Part shown: positions 41,164 to 51,311 of the stretch, in pieces
How the letters are laid out: every line of letters begins with the position of its first letter
Numbering within the stretch: position 1 is the stretch's first letter
Origin: Citrobacter youngae ATCC 29220
Lineage (GTDB): Bacteria; Pseudomonadota; Gammaproteobacteria; Enterobacterales; Enterobacteriaceae
Length of the DNA stretch: 64,000 nt
Assembly: GCF_000155975.1 (NCBI RefSeq)
Contig: NZ_GG730299.1
Location: 434,305 to 498,304, forward strand
Reading direction: 5' to 3'
Program-made: the position numbers and the translations under genes
Notes under the pieces: model-generated
Databases searched by the model: none
Told to the model about the DNA's origin: nothing
Seen by the model: the letters and a program-made list of their open reading frames with translations, nothing else

Positions 41164-41751
41164 ATGAACCATGTCTGGGGGCTGTTTTCCCATCCCGATC
41201 GTGAAATGCACGTGATCAACAGCGAAAACGAAAGCGTTTCGCATCACTACACCCATCATGTCCTGCTGATGGCGGCAATTCCGGTTATTTGCGCGTTTAT
41301 TGGTACCACGCAAATCGGCTGGAATTTTGGCGATGGCAATATCCTGCAATTATCCCTGGTGACCGGATTGGCAATGGCCATTCTGTTTTACGGCGTGATG
41401 CTGGCGGGCGTAGCTGTCATGGGCAGGGTTATCTGGTGGATGGCGCGTAATTACCCGCAGCGTCCGTCGCTGGCGCACTGCATGGTCTTTGCCGGATATG
41501 TCGCGACGCCGCTGTTTTTAAGCGGGTTCGTCGCGCTTTATCCGTTGGTCTGGCTGTGCGCGCTGGTGGGCACTATCGCGCTGTTTTACACCGGTTATTT
41601 ACTCTATCTCGGTATTCCGACGTTCCTGAATATCACCCGCGAGGAAGGCCTTAGTTTTTCCAGTTCAACGCTGGCGATTGGCGTGCTGGTACTGGAGGTT
41701 CTGCTGGCGATTACGGTAATCCTGTGGGGTTACGGCTATCGGTTATTCTGA
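41164..41751 (+). CDS. yohC: YohC, Yip1-family inner-membrane protein
   Basis: This 195-residue protein has about five hydrophobic segments, belonging to the Yip1/YohC family. It begins MNHVWGLFSHPDREMHVIN and has the conserved stretch GWNFGDG with long hydrophobic runs after it, ending VILWGYGYRLF. Length and sequence match E. coli YohC. Function is unknown. A GGGGGCGG ribosome-site-like stretch precedes the ATG. It is a single gene; pbpG follows after 180 bases. Confidence 0.92.
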   Translation: MNHVWGLFSHPDREMHVINSENESVSHHYTHHVLLMAAIPVICAFIGTTQIGWNFGDGNILQLSLVTGLAMAILFYGVMLAGVAVMGRVIWWMARNYPQRPSLAHCMVFAGYVATPLFLSGFVALYPLVWLCALVGTIALFYTGYLLYLGIPTFLNITREEGLSFSSSTLAIGVLVLEVLLAITVILWGYGYRLF

Positions 41752-41931
41752 CGGATGAACCTGTCTACGCTGCGTTGTTGACGTAAAAGTCAGCAACGCA
41801 GCATTTCGAGACGATTCTCCTGTGGCGGCAAACCTGCCGGATCGCTATGATGCCTGAGCTAGCTTGAGAAAATACTTAATCTCCGGCGGTGTGCGTTGTG
41901 ACGTGCGTGAACCCTTATCAGAAATCTCATC

Positions 41932-42879
41932 ATGCTGAAATTCCGAGTTTCCTTATTAAGCCTTGCCCTGGTGCTGGCCGTTCCTTTTGCACCCCAAGCC
42001 GTGGCGAAAACGGCAACTACCGTAGCGGCTTCCCAACCTGAGATAGCGTCCGGTAGCGCGATGATTGTTGATCTGAATACCAACAAGGTTATCTATTCGA
42101 ACCACCCGGATCTGGTGCGTCCGATCGCGTCGATCACCAAATTAATGACCGCGATGGTGGTGCTTGATGCGCGACTGCCGCTGAATGAAAAGCTGAAAGT
42201 TGATATCAGTCAGACGCCTGAGATGAAAGGTATCTATTCCCGCGTGCGATTGAACAGTGAAATTAGTCGTAAAGACATGCTGTTACTGGCGCTGATGTCA
42301 TCAGAAAACCGCGCGGCAGCCAGCCTGGCGCATCATTATCCTGGCGGCTATAACGCGTTTATCAAGGCGATGAATGCGAAAGCGAAAGCGCTGGGCATGA
42401 CCCAGACCCGTTTTGTGGAACCGACCGGATTATCAATTCATAACGTCTCAACCGCTCGTGATTTAACTAAATTGCTGATTGCCAGCAAACAGTATCCGCT
42501 GATTGGTCAGTTAAGCACCACGCGTGAAGATATGGCGACGTTTGCCAACCCGGCTTATACGTTGCCGTTCCGCAATACTAACCATCTGGTGTATCGCGAT
42601 AACTGGAATATTCAGTTAACCAAAACCGGATTTACCAATGCGGCAGGCCATTGTCTGGTGATGCGCACGGTCATTAATAACAAGCCGGTGGCGCTGGTGG
42701 TGATGGATGCCTTCGGCAAATATACCCACTTTGCCGATGCCAGCCGTTTACGCACCTGGATTGAAACCGGCAAGGTGATGCCGGTTCCGGCGGCAGCGCT
42801 GAGCTATAAAAAGCAAAAGGCGGCGCAGATGGCGGCGGCAGGTTCGGCGAAGGGCGAGCAAACCGCGCAGAACGATTAA
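41932..42879 (+). CDS. pbpG: D-alanyl-D-alanine endopeptidase PBP7
   Basis: This 315-residue periplasmic serine endopeptidase of the S11 family cuts DD-crosslinks in peptidoglycan. A signal peptide (about residues 1-25, ending PQAVA) precedes the enzyme. The penicillin-binding motifs are complete: Ser67-Ile-Thr-Lys70 (nucleophile and base), Ser124-Glu-Asn126 and Lys231-Thr-Gly233. A basic Ala/Lys-rich tail follows. Length and sequence match E. coli PbpG. It is convergent with dld; a double REP element lies between them. Confidence 0.96.
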   Translation: MLKFRVSLLSLALVLAVPFAPQAVAKTATTVAASQPEIASGSAMIVDLNTNKVIYSNHPDLVRPIASITKLMTAMVVLDARLPLNEKLKVDISQTPEMKGIYSRVRLNSEISRKDMLLLALMSSENRAAASLAHHYPGGYNAFIKAMNAKAKALGMTQTRFVEPTGLSIHNVSTARDLTKLLIASKQYPLIGQLSTTREDMATFANPAYTLPFRNTNHLVYRDNWNIQLTKTGFTNAAGHCLVMRTVINNKPVALVVMDAFGKYTHFADASRLRTWIETGKVMPVPAAALSYKKQKAAQMAAAGSAKGEQTAQND

Positions 42880-42886
42880 ACCGTAA

Positions 42887-42951
42887 GCCGGGGAAGCGAA
42901 GCGCCCCCCCGGCAACGTGCCCGATGGCGCTTACGCTTATCGGGCCTACGA
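42887..42951. repeat. BIME (two REP-like hairpins) between pbpG and dld
   Basis: GCCGGGG/CCCCGGC (42887-42893 and 42907-42913) forms a first hairpin, and GCCCGAT/ATCGGGC (42919-42925 and 42939-42945) followed by CTACG forms a typical REP. They fill the convergent gap and reach a few bases into the dld end, so probably act as a transcription or mRNA-stability boundary. Confidence 0.88.
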
Positions 42952-44655
42952 TTCTTTCCAGAACTTCTGCTTACTCGTTTTACCAATACCCGGATTCATA
43001 CTGTTGGTGGGATCATTTTCGCGATAAAAACGCGTTAATGTTTCCGGCGCTTCATACAGGTGTCCTACGTTATGCTCCGCCGGATATTGCGCCCCACGCT
43101 CGCGCAGTAACTCCAGCATCTGCTCTTTCAGCGCATGGGCATCCACGCCTTTTTTGACGATGTAATCCTGATGGAATACATAGCACATAAAGTGACCGTA
43201 ATAGAGCTTGTGCACCAGTTGGCTGTCGATTTCCGGCGGCAGGTGTTCATACCATTCGGTGTCGTTACGACGCAGGGCGATATCCAGCGCCAGAATATCT
43301 TCCACCTCATCCGCATGAACGGCCTGATAACGAATGGCCGCGCCAGCCGCCGCAAAGCGGTGCAGGAACGCCTTGCTGCCTTCTTCCGGCGTACAGGCAA
43401 AGAAATCACCTTCTGCCGTTTTGAAAAACTCGCTTAGCCAGTTTTGCGCTTCAGCCACGCCGCCGCCGGCCATTTTTAACAGCAGGTGATGTTCGTACTT
43501 ATCGCGCCAGCTTTTCATGCGCGCCGGTAGGTGGCTGGGGAACAAATGGCCAAACTTCTGCATCGCCCGGTCGGTGAAGTGCGGACGGAAAAATTTCACT
43601 TTTTCCAGCATCGCATCGGTACGACCTTTCAGGGTAAAGAAAAACGGCATTTTGTCGGTGCCGAGTTTGTCGATCATCAGAAAGGTATCTTTGCCGTACT
43701 GCTCTGCGATGTCGTAAATATCGCGATGCATATATTCACCGGCGACCGGCAGATGTTCAAATTTCGCCAGAATATGGCGGCGGATCTCCGTCAGCACCTC
43801 CGGCTGGTTAGTGCCGATATAAAAGACCTGCTGATTTTTTTCGGCTTCGAAGGTGTCCAGACGCACGGCGAACACGGCGAGTTTCCCGGCGCAGCCAGAA
43901 GATTCAAACAAGCGGTCCGGGTCGGCGTTATAGCGCGCGGGCGTATCGGCTTCAATGTCTCTGACGCGGGTGACATAGTCATGATCGTGCGCGTGGCGAC
44001 CGTCGTGGCGAACATCGTCATCTTTAATACGCTCGTCATCAAGCTTGCTGAGGATCTGCTCCGGGGTCTGGCCCAGCTCAATACCCAGATGGTTCACCAG
44101 CTGTAATTTGCCCTGTTCATCAATACGCGCAAACAGCGACATTTCCGTATATGCCGGGCCTCGCTGCACCAGCGAGCCGCCGGAATTGTTGCAAATGCCG
44201 CCAATCACGGAGGCGCCGATGCAGGAAGAACCGATGACTGAATGCGGCTCACGACCAAACGGTTTAAGCGCCTTTTCCAGCGAATAGAGGGTCGTTCCAG
44301 GCCAGGCCAGCACCTGTTCGCCTTTGCCGATGACGTGCAATTTGTCCAGACGCAGGGTGCTGATAATAACAATCTCGCGGTCGTAATCATTGCCGCTTGG
44401 GGTTGAACCTTCGGTCAGGCCGGTATTGGCGGCCTGCATCAGAATAATTTTGTCTGCGGCGACGCAGGCGTTCAGGACGCGCCACAGTTCTAAAAGCGAG
44501 CCCGGAAAAACGACGGCGAGCGCATCGCCCTGACCGGAACGGAATCCCTTGCGATAGCGGGCGGTTTTAGCGGGTTCAGTAAGCAGGTGCGAATGACCCA
44601 CCAGGCGGGTCAGTTCATTCAGAAAAGCTTTATTATCTGTTGTAATGGAAGACAT
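42946..44655 (-). CDS. dld: D-lactate dehydrogenase, quinone-dependent
   Basis: This 569-residue FAD-dependent peripheral membrane enzyme oxidises D-lactate to pyruvate and feeds electrons to quinone. The FAD-binding domain is at the N-terminus (LMQAANTGLTEGSTP, VIGSSCIGASVIGGICNNSGGSLVQRGPAYTE), the cap/membrane-binding region is in the middle (rich in Lys/Arg), and the conserved end is NDPTNSMNPGIGKTSK. I start at ATG 44655, which has GGAG upstream and matches E. coli; the frame is open another 24 codons. bglX is divergent, 232 bases away. Confidence 0.96.
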   Translation of the reverse strand: MSSITTDNKAFLNELTRLVGHSHLLTEPAKTARYRKGFRSGQGDALAVVFPGSLLELWRVLNACVAADKIILMQAANTGLTEGSTPSGNDYDREIVIISTLRLDKLHVIGKGEQVLAWPGTTLYSLEKALKPFGREPHSVIGSSCIGASVIGGICNNSGGSLVQRGPAYTEMSLFARIDEQGKLQLVNHLGIELGQTPEQILSKLDDERIKDDDVRHDGRHAHDHDYVTRVRDIEADTPARYNADPDRLFESSGCAGKLAVFAVRLDTFEAEKNQQVFYIGTNQPEVLTEIRRHILAKFEHLPVAGEYMHRDIYDIAEQYGKDTFLMIDKLGTDKMPFFFTLKGRTDAMLEKVKFFRPHFTDRAMQKFGHLFPSHLPARMKSWRDKYEHHLLLKMAGGGVAEAQNWLSEFFKTAEGDFFACTPEEGSKAFLHRFAAAGAAIRYQAVHADEVEDILALDIALRRNDTEWYEHLPPEIDSQLVHKLYYGHFMCYVFHQDYIVKKGVDAHALKEQMLELLRERGAQYPAEHNVGHLYEAPETLTRFYRENDPTNSMNPGIGKTSKQKFWKES

Positions 44656-44887
44656 TCTCCACTCCTTGTGGTGGGACTCAATATCAGGAACAAGCATAGC
44701 GCTTTGTATGACAATACGCTTTCTCATTCATATTGTCTTTGGCTTGTCTTCCATTGATTCGCGCTGGTTTTGAAAATTCGGAGAATAACCTTAGCTTTCT
44801 TTAGCGCTCCCGTTTAGTCTTACGGCAAATTGCGGTTTTTGTTATATTTTTGCTGACTCGTCGGGAAATAATAAAGAGAGAATCAAC

Positions 44888-47185
44888 ATGAAATGGCTAT
44901 ATTCTGTAGGTGTTGCGGTGAGTCTGGCGGTGCAACCAGCGCTGGCGGACACTCTGTTTGGTAACCATCCGCTGACGCCAGAGGCGCGGGATGCTTTTGT
45001 TACCGATTTACTCAAACAGATGACCGTGGATGAGAAAATTGGGCAATTACGCTTAATCAGCGTCGGACCTGATAATCCGAAAGAAGCCATCCGCGAGATG
45101 ATCAAAGACGGGCAGGTCGGGGCAATTTTTAACACCGTCACGCGCCAGGATATCCGCAAAATGCAGGATCAGGTGATGGAGCTCAGCCGCCTGAAAATTC
45201 CTCTCTTTTTTGCTTATGACGTACTGCATGGTCAGCGTACCGTGTTCCCGATAAGCCTCGGTCTGGCGTCCTCCTTTAATCTTGATGCGGTCAGAACCGT
45301 CGGTCGCGTTTCTGCGTATGAAGCCGCCGACGATGGCCTGAATATGACCTGGGCGCCGATGGTCGATGTTTCCCGCGATCCGCGCTGGGGTCGTGCCTCT
45401 GAAGGGTTTGGCGAAGACACGTATTTGACCGCCACGATGGGTAAAACCATGGTGGAAGCGATGCAGGGGAAAAGCCCGGCCGATCGCTATTCCGTGATGA
45501 CCAGCGTCAAGCACTTCGCCGCCTATGGCGCGGTTGAGGGCGGGAAAGAATACAACACCGTCGATATGAGCCCGCAGCGCCTGTTCAACGACTATATGCC
45601 GCCGTACAAAGCCGGGCTGGATGCCGGGAGCGGTGCTGTGATGGTAGGGCTTAACTCCCTCAACGGCACACCGGCAACGTCGGATGCGTGGCTGTTAAAA
45701 GACGTGCTGCGCGATGAGTGGGGCTTTAAGGGGATTACCGTTTCCGACCACGGCGCGATTAAAGAACTGATTAAGCACGGTACCGCCGCCGATCCTGAAG
45801 ATGCGGTACGCGTGGCCATTAAGTCCGGCATTAACATGAGTATGAGCGATGAGTATTACAGCAAATACCTGCCGGGCCTGATTAAATCAGGCAAAGTGAC
45901 AATGGCGGAGCTGGACGACGCTGCGCGTCACGTGCTGAACGTGAAATATGATATGGGGCTGTTTAACGATCCGTACAGCCATCTGGGGGCCAAAGAGTCT
46001 GACCCGGTGGATACCAACGCCGAAAGCCGCCTGCATCGTAAAGAAGCGCGTGAAGTGGCGCGGGAAAGCCTGGTGCTGCTGAAAAACCGCCTCGACACGC
46101 TGCCGCTGAAAAAATCCGCCACCGTGGCGGTCGTCGGGCCACTGGCCGACAGTAAGCGCGATGTGATGGGCAGTTGGTCCGCTGCCGGGGTTGCCGATCA
46201 GTCGGTAACGGTGCTGACAGGGATTAAAAATGCCATCGGCGAGCAGGGCAAAGTGATATACGCCAAAGGGGCGAATATCACCAACGATAAAGGGATTGTC
46301 GATTTCCTCAACCTGTATGAAGAGGCGGTGAAGATTGATCCGCGTTCGCCGCAGGCGATGATTGATGAAGCCGTGAATGCGGCGAAGCAGTCTGACGTGG
46401 TGGTCGCGGTGGTCGGTGAAGCGCAGGGAATGGCCCATGAAGCCTCCAGCCGCACCGATATCACCATTCCGCAGAGCCAGCGTGACCTGATTGCCGCGCT
46501 GAAAGCAACGGGCAAACCGCTGGTGCTGGTACTGATGAATGGGCGTCCGCTGGCGCTGGTTAAGGAAGATCAACAGGCAGATGCGATCCTCGAAACCTGG
46601 TTTGCCGGAACGGAAGGCGGGAACGCCATCGCCGATGTGCTGTTTGGCGATTACAACCCGTCCGGTAAGCTGCCGATGTCTTTCCCGCGCTCTGTCGGGC
46701 AGATCCCGGTCTATTACAGCCATCTCAATACCGGTCGCCCGTATAATGCCGATAAGCCGAACAAATACACGTCGCGCTATTTCGACGAAGCCAACGGGCC
46801 GTTGTATCCCTTTGGCTATGGCCTGAGCTACACCACATTCACGGTTTCTGATGTGAAACTCTCCTCGCCGACGATGAAGCGTGACGGGACCGTGACGGCC
46901 AGCGTGCAGGTGACCAACACCGGCAAGCGCGAAGGTGCGACGGTGATTCAGATGTATTTGCAGGATGTGACCGCCTCCATGAGCCGTCCGGTAAAACAGC
47001 TGAAAGGCTTTGAGAAAGTGAATCTTAAACCGGGTGAAACGCAGACCGTCAGCTTCCCGATTGATATTGAAGCGCTGAAATTCTGGAACCAGCGCATGAA
47101 ATACGATGCTGAGCCGGGCAAATTTAACGTCTTTATCGGCGTGGATTCCGCCAGAGTGAAGCAGGGTGAATTTGAACTGCTGTAG
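44888..47185 (+). CDS. bglX: Periplasmic beta-glucosidase BglX
   Basis: This 765-residue glycoside hydrolase of family 3 hydrolyses beta-glucosides in the periplasm. A signal peptide (MKWLYSVGVAVSLAVQPALA) is followed by the TIM-barrel domain with the catalytic aspartate in KGITVSDHGAI, the alpha/beta-sandwich domain (VAVVGPLADSKRDVMGSWS), and a C-terminal fibronectin-III-like domain (VQVTNTGKREGATVIQMYLQD). Length and sequence match E. coli BglX. It is monocistronic: a REP element and a strong terminator follow. A 439-codon antisense frame opposite its 3' half is a by-product of GC-rich coding and is not a gene. Confidence 0.97.
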   Translation: MKWLYSVGVAVSLAVQPALADTLFGNHPLTPEARDAFVTDLLKQMTVDEKIGQLRLISVGPDNPKEAIREMIKDGQVGAIFNTVTRQDIRKMQDQVMELSRLKIPLFFAYDVLHGQRTVFPISLGLASSFNLDAVRTVGRVSAYEAADDGLNMTWAPMVDVSRDPRWGRASEGFGEDTYLTATMGKTMVEAMQGKSPADRYSVMTSVKHFAAYGAVEGGKEYNTVDMSPQRLFNDYMPPYKAGLDAGSGAVMVGLNSLNGTPATSDAWLLKDVLRDEWGFKGITVSDHGAIKELIKHGTAADPEDAVRVAIKSGINMSMSDEYYSKYLPGLIKSGKVTMAELDDAARHVLNVKYDMGLFNDPYSHLGAKESDPVDTNAESRLHRKEAREVARESLVLLKNRLDTLPLKKSATVAVVGPLADSKRDVMGSWSAAGVADQSVTVLTGIKNAIGEQGKVIYAKGANITNDKGIVDFLNLYEEAVKIDPRSPQAMIDEAVNAAKQSDVVVAVVGEAQGMAHEASSRTDITIPQSQRDLIAALKATGKPLVLVLMNGRPLALVKEDQQADAILETWFAGTEGGNAIADVLFGDYNPSGKLPMSFPRSVGQIPVYYSHLNTGRPYNADKPNKYTSRYFDEANGPLYPFGYGLSYTTFTVSDVKLSSPTMKRDGTVTASVQVTNTGKREGATVIQMYLQDVTASMSRPVKQLKGFEKVNLKPGETQTVSFPIDIEALKFWNQRMKYDAEPGKFNVFIGVDSARVKQGEFELL

Positions 47186-47203
47186 TGGATGAATAAAGCC
47201 ACG

Positions 47204-47240
47204 CAACGTGCCTGATGGCGCTACGCTTGTCAGGCCTGCG
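47204..47240. repeat. REP element after bglX
   Basis: CAACGTGCCTGATGGCGCTA and CGCTTGTCAGGCCTGCG form a REP palindrome (stem GCCTGAT/GTCAGGC with one wobble) directly after bglX and before its terminator. Confidence 0.9.
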
Positions 47241-47251
47241 AAATCGTATCT

Positions 47252-47288
47252 TCCGGCAAATTCACTTTGGGTTTGCCGGATTTTTTTT
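47252..47288 (+). terminator. Terminator of bglX
   Basis: TCCGGCAAA (47252-47260) and TTTGCCGGA (47272-47280) form a perfect 9-bp stem followed by eight T residues. Confidence 0.95.
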
Positions 47289-47417
47289 ATCTTATTATCG
47301 CCTTACCGCTAATAACTCTGTGCGTTACCACCCAATTGCCAGGTTAAGCCCTGATTTTTCGACTATGCTTTTTCCTCAAGTCTCTGAAAAGGGCCGCAAA
47401 AGGATGAGGAGCACAGC

Positions 47418-48335
47418 ATGATAATCTCAAAGTTTGGGGTAGGATCGTTGGCATTGTTAGCCGCGATAAGTACGCCCTTACAGGCCGCGTCCCCCGTTAC
47501 GGTTGGGTCAAAAATTGACACCGAAGGGGCGCTGCTCGGCAACATTATTTTGCAGGTGCTCGAAAGCCACGGCGTGAAAACCGTCAATAAAGTGCAACTG
47601 GGTACTACCCCGGTGGTACGTGGCGCGATTACCTCCGGCGAGCTGGATATCTACCCGGAATATACCGGCAACGGCGCATTCTTTTTTAAAGATGAGAATG
47701 ATCCGGCGTGGAAAAATGCGCAGGCCGGTTTCGATAAAGTGAAAAAGCTGGACGCAGAGCAAAATAAGCTGGTCTGGCTAACGCCTGCGCCCGCCAACAA
47801 TACCTGGACCATTGCGGTGCGCCAGGATGTCGCTCAAAAGAACAAGCTCGTTTCACTGGCTGATTTAGGGCGCTATCTGAAAGAGGGCGGTACCTTCAAA
47901 CTGGCCGCTTCTGCGGAGTTTATCGAACGCGCTGACGCGCTGCCCGCGTTTGAAAAAGCCTATGAGTTCAAATTGAATCAGGATCAGCTTTTATCACTGG
48001 CCGGCGGCGACACCGCGGTGACGATTAAAGCGGCGGCGCAGCAAACTTCGGGCGTCAATGCCGCGATGGCCTACGGCACCGATGGCCCGGTCGCCGCGCT
48101 GGGGCTGCAAACGTTAAGCGATCCGCAAGGCGTTCAGCCGATTTACGCGCCTGCGCCAGTGGTACGAGAGTCGGTACTCAAGGCCTATCCGCAAATGGAA
48201 GAATGGCTGCAGCCTGTTTTTGCCAGTCTGGATGAAAAAACGCTACAACAGCTGAACGCCAGCATTGCCGTAGAAGGGCTGGATGCGAAAAAAGTTGCTG
48301 CGGATTATCTGAAGCAAAAAGGATGGGTTAAGTAA
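47418..48335 (+). CDS. osmF: Glycine betaine-type ABC transporter binding protein OsmF
   Basis: This 305-residue periplasmic binding protein of the OpuAC/ProX-like family is the first gene of osmF-yehYXW. A signal peptide (ending ISTPLQA, about 23 residues) is followed by VTVGSKIDTEGALLGNIILQVLESHG, the standard opening of quaternary-amine binding proteins, and DIYPEYTGNGAFFF. In E. coli the system is induced by osmotic stress and stationary phase under RpoS and has low affinity for glycine betaine. Length equals E. coli YehZ/OsmF. The permeases and ATPase follow without a terminator. Confidence 0.94.
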   Translation: MIISKFGVGSLALLAAISTPLQAASPVTVGSKIDTEGALLGNIILQVLESHGVKTVNKVQLGTTPVVRGAITSGELDIYPEYTGNGAFFFKDENDPAWKNAQAGFDKVKKLDAEQNKLVWLTPAPANNTWTIAVRQDVAQKNKLVSLADLGRYLKEGGTFKLAASAEFIERADALPAFEKAYEFKLNQDQLLSLAGGDTAVTIKAAAQQTSGVNAAMAYGTDGPVAALGLQTLSDPQGVQPIYAPAPVVRESVLKAYPQMEEWLQPVFASLDEKTLQQLNASIAVEGLDAKKVAADYLKQKGWVK

Positions 48336-48350
48336 CGGCATTTACAGCGG

Positions 48351-49517
48351 GTGGGCTTTTTGTCGAATATTTCAGTTAATCGGGTGCTGTTGCTGCTGGT
48401 TCTTCTTACCGTCGCAGCAGCAGCGCTTCCTTTCATTAGCTATGCTCCCAATCGTCTGGTTTCTGGCGAAGGTCGTCAACTTTGGGATATCCGGCCCGAC
48501 ATGGCGTGGGGATTGGCGGTGGCCTGTTTGCTGCTGTTTTTTCTGTGCTTTGTGTCGGGCAAATCCGGTAGCGTATTGACGTTGGTTGTGACTGAACTGC
48601 TGGTCATTACGGCGCTGTTTATCGCAGGTACAACGGCAACGAACTTGGCACTGACGGGCAGTCCGTTGGCCAGGACCAGCCTGGGGAGCGGATTCTGGCT
48701 GGGGCTGGGACTCATGCTGCTGGCCGCCAGCGACGCCATTCGTCGCATCACCCGTCAGGCGCTGTGGCGATGGGTGCTGCACGCGCAGCTTTTTCTCATG
48801 CCGATAGTGTTATTACTGTCTGGCACGTTTAACGATCTTTCTCTGCTAAAAGAGTATGCCAATCGTCAGGATGTCTTCAACGACGCGCTGGCGCAGCATC
48901 TGACTATTCTGCTCGGCACCGTGATACCTGCGTTATTAATTGGCGTGCCGCTGGGCGTTTGGTGCTCTTTTTCTGGCGCTCGTCAGGGGCCCGTTTTCGC
49001 CGTACTGAACATTATCCAGACCATTCCCTCGGTGGCATTGTTTGGCCTGTTGATTGCGCCGCTTGCGGGACTGGTTAAGTATTTTCCCTGGTTAGGCTCA
49101 CTCGGCGTTGCGGGAACCGGCCTGACGCCAGCGCTTATTGCGTTGGTACTGTACGCGCTCTTACCGCTGGTACGTGGCGTAGTGGCTGGACTGAACCAGG
49201 TTCCGCGCGATGTACTGGAAAGCGCTCGGGCGATGGGGATGAGCGCGCGTCAACGATTTATCTCGGTGCAGTTTCCGCTGGCGCTGCCGGTTTTCTTGCG
49301 CAGTTTGCGGGTGGTGATGGTCCAGACGGTAGGGATGGCGGTGATTGCTGCGTTGATTGGCGCCGGGGGCTTTGGCGCGCTGGTCTTTCAGGGATTGCTC
49401 AGTAGCGCCGTTGATTTAGTGCTGCTGGGCGTGATCCCGGTAGTTGTGCTGGCGGTGTTGATTGATGCGCTGTTTGATTTAGGGCTGGCGCTGCTGAAGG
49501 GAACGAATAATGATTGA
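48351..49517 (+). CDS. yehY: ABC transporter permease YehY
   Basis: This permease of up to 388 residues for the osmF system has an N-terminal part with several hydrophobic segments and a C-terminal binding-protein-dependent transport domain with the EAA-like loop [27 protein letters not shown] that contacts the ATPase. The start is not fully certain: GTG 48351 gives the longest product, while TTG 48360 has GGGTGG seven bases upstream and gives a start closer to the E. coli protein (385 residues). It overlaps yehX by eight bases. Another permease, yehW, follows the ATPase gene, so the channel is likely a heterodimer. Confidence 0.92.
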   Translation: MGFLSNISVNRVLLLLVLLTVAAAALPFISYAPNRLVSGEGRQLWDIRPDMAWGLAVACLLLFFLCFVSGKSGSVLTLVVTELLVITALFIAGTTATNLALTGSPLARTSLGSGFWLGLGLMLLAASDAIRRITRQALWRWVLHAQLFLMPIVLLLSGTFNDLSLLKEYANRQDVFNDALAQHLTILLGTVIPALLIGVPLGVWCSFSGARQGPVFAVLNIIQTIPSVALFGLLIAPLAGLVKYFPWLGSLGVAGTGLTPALIALVLYALLPLVRGVVAGLNQVPRDVLESARAMGMSARQRFISVQFPLALPVFLRSLRVVMVQTVGMAVIAALIGAGGFGALVFQGLLSSAVDLVLLGVIPVVVLAVLIDALFDLGLALLKGTNND

Positions 49518-50457
49518 ATTTAGTCAGGTCAGTAAAACCTATGGTCAGCACAAAGCCGTCGATGACCTTAATCTGCATTTAGCACAGGGGAGTTTTTCGG
49601 TGCTGATTGGCACGTCTGGTTCCGGGAAATCCACCACGCTGAAGATGATCAACCGACTGGTCGAGCATGACAGCGGGCAGATTCGTTTTGCGGGGGAGGA
49701 GATCCGCAGTCTGCCGGTGCTGGAATTAAGGCGACGAATGGGATACGCGATCCAGTCTATCGGCTTGTTCCCGCACTGGACCGTCGCGCAGAATATCGCC
49801 ACCGTGCCGCAGTTACAAAAGTGGTCGCGTTCTCGTATTGATGACCGAACAGATGAACTTATGGCGCTGTTGGGGCTGGAGGCGAGTTTGCGTCACCGTT
49901 ATCCGCATCAGCTTTCCGGTGGGCAACAGCAGCGGGTAGGGGTTGCACGCGCGCTGGCGGCAGATCCGCAGGTGCTGCTGATGGATGAACCTTTTGGCGC
50001 GCTGGATCCCGTCACCCGTGGTGCACTGCAGCAGGAGATGACCCGTATTCATCGTCTGCTGGGGCGAACCATCGTATTGGTGACGCATGATATCGATGAG
50101 GCGTTGAGGCTGGCGGAACATCTGGTGCTGATGGACGCGGGTAAGGTTGTGCAGCAAGGGACGCCGCTGTCGATGCTGACCGCGCCAGCGAACGATTTCG
50201 TGCAAACGTTCTTTGGCCGTAGTGAACTGGGCGTACGTTTGCTGTCGCTGCGTACGGTGGGGGATTTTATTCGTCGCGGCGAACATGCAGACGGTGAGCC
50301 GCTGGTGGCTGAGATGACGCTACGTGATGCGCTGTCGATGTTTGTGGCGCGGGGATGCGATGTACTGCCGGTCGTGACGCCGCAGGGCGTGTCCTGCGGT
50401 ACGCTTCATTTTCGCGATCTGCTTTCGGAGATGCCGACCCGTGAAACGTCTTGCTGA
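49510..50457 (+). CDS. yehX: ABC transporter ATPase YehX
   Basis: This 315-residue ATPase energises the osmF importer. It carries Walker [10 protein letters not shown] near residue 36, the signature [15 protein letters not shown], and Walker [14 protein letters not shown] with the H-loop VTHDIDEAL. The last 60-70 residues after the ABC domain ([17 protein letters not shown]) look like a single reduced CBS-type regulatory segment, as found in OpuA-type ATPases that respond to osmotic strength. It overlaps yehY by eight bases and yehW by 17, so the four products are made together. Confidence 0.94.
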   Translation: MIEFSQVSKTYGQHKAVDDLNLHLAQGSFSVLIGTSGSGKSTTLKMINRLVEHDSGQIRFAGEEIRSLPVLELRRRMGYAIQSIGLFPHWTVAQNIATVPQLQKWSRSRIDDRTDELMALLGLEASLRHRYPHQLSGGQQQRVGVARALAADPQVLLMDEPFGALDPVTRGALQQEMTRIHRLLGRTIVLVTHDIDEALRLAEHLVLMDAGKVVQQGTPLSMLTAPANDFVQTFFGRSELGVRLLSLRTVGDFIRRGEHADGEPLVAEMTLRDALSMFVARGCDVLPVVTPQGVSCGTLHFRDLLSEMPTRETSC

Positions 50458-51172
50458 TCCGCTGCTGTGGCTCGTGGTACTGTTCCTGCTCCTGTTGGTA
50501 GGGTTGCCGTACAGCCAGATGCTGTTTAGTTCGCTGTTCCCAGAACTGCCGCGCCCGGTGTATCAGCAGGAAAGTTTTACGGCACTGGCGCTGAGCCATT
50601 TTGCTCTGGTGGGAATATCCAGCCTTATCGCCGTACTCATCGGCACCGGGGCGGGGATTGCGGTAACCCGGCCCTGGGGGGCAGAGTTCAGACCGATGGT
50701 GGAAACTATCGCCGCCGTGGGGCAGACCTTTCCTCCGGTCGCGGTGCTGGCGATTGCCGTACCGGTGATGGGATTTGGCCTTGAGCCAGCGGTTATCGCG
50801 CTGATCCTGTATGGCGTGTTACCGATCCTACAGGCTACCCTGGCGGGTTTGGGAGGCATCTCTGCCAGCGTGATGGAAATCGCCAGCGGGATGGGGATGA
50901 GTCGCGGGCAGCGCCTGCGGAAAGTAGAGCTGCCGCTGGCGGCGCCGGTTATTTTGGCAGGGATCCGCACGTCGGTGATTATTAATATCGGCACCGCAAC
51001 GATCGCCTCAACCGTCGGGGCGAACACGTTGGGGACGCCGATAATTATCGGACTGAGCGGGTTTAATACCGCCTACGTGATTCAGGGGGCGCTGCTGGTC
51101 GCGCTAGCGGCGGTGATCGTTGACCGCGGGTTTGAGCGATTAGCGAGCTACCTTACCCGGCACGTAAAATGA
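50441..51172 (+). CDS. yehW: ABC transporter permease YehW
   Basis: This 243-residue permease with about five to six hydrophobic segments is the second channel subunit of the osmF system. The EAA loop is [28 protein letters not shown] and the conserved stretch [21 protein letters not shown] follows. Length and sequence match E. coli YehW. It begins inside the 3' end of yehX, and its own last 20 bases overlap the convergent yohO gene on the other strand. Confidence 0.94.
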   Translation: MKRLADPLLWLVVLFLLLLVGLPYSQMLFSSLFPELPRPVYQQESFTALALSHFALVGISSLIAVLIGTGAGIAVTRPWGAEFRPMVETIAAVGQTFPPVAVLAIAVPVMGFGLEPAVIALILYGVLPILQATLAGLGGISASVMEIASGMGMSRGQRLRKVELPLAAPVILAGIRTSVIINIGTATIASTVGANTLGTPIIIGLSGFNTAYVIQGALLVALAAVIVDRGFERLASYLTRHVK

Positions 51173-51260
51173 AGGTGTAGCCTGCCAGCATGACGCCGCC
51201 GATACCGCCGATAGCCATCAGCAGGAAGAGGGTTATTACACCGATTTTAGCTGCGCTCAT
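51153..51260 (-). CDS. yohO: YohO, 35-residue membrane protein (UPF0387)
   Basis: This small gene encodes [19 protein letters not shown] followed by [16 protein letters not shown], a single-helix protein nearly identical to E. coli YohO (UPF0387). AAGGAG lies six bases before the ATG. Its 3' end overlaps the yehW stop region in the opposite direction by 20 bases, so both coding strands are constrained there. Function is unknown. Confidence 0.93.
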   Translation of the reverse strand: MSAAKIGVITLFLLMAIGGIGGVMLAGYTFILRAG

Positions 51261-51311
51261 TGTGCACTCCTTATGTGAATCTAAGGATTGTACACTTTTG
51301 TTAATAGAATA

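Noticed and set aside
45887-47206. 439-codon open frame opposite bglX
   Set aside because: It is an antisense shadow of a strongly supported gene; the product is His/Arg-rich with no domain.
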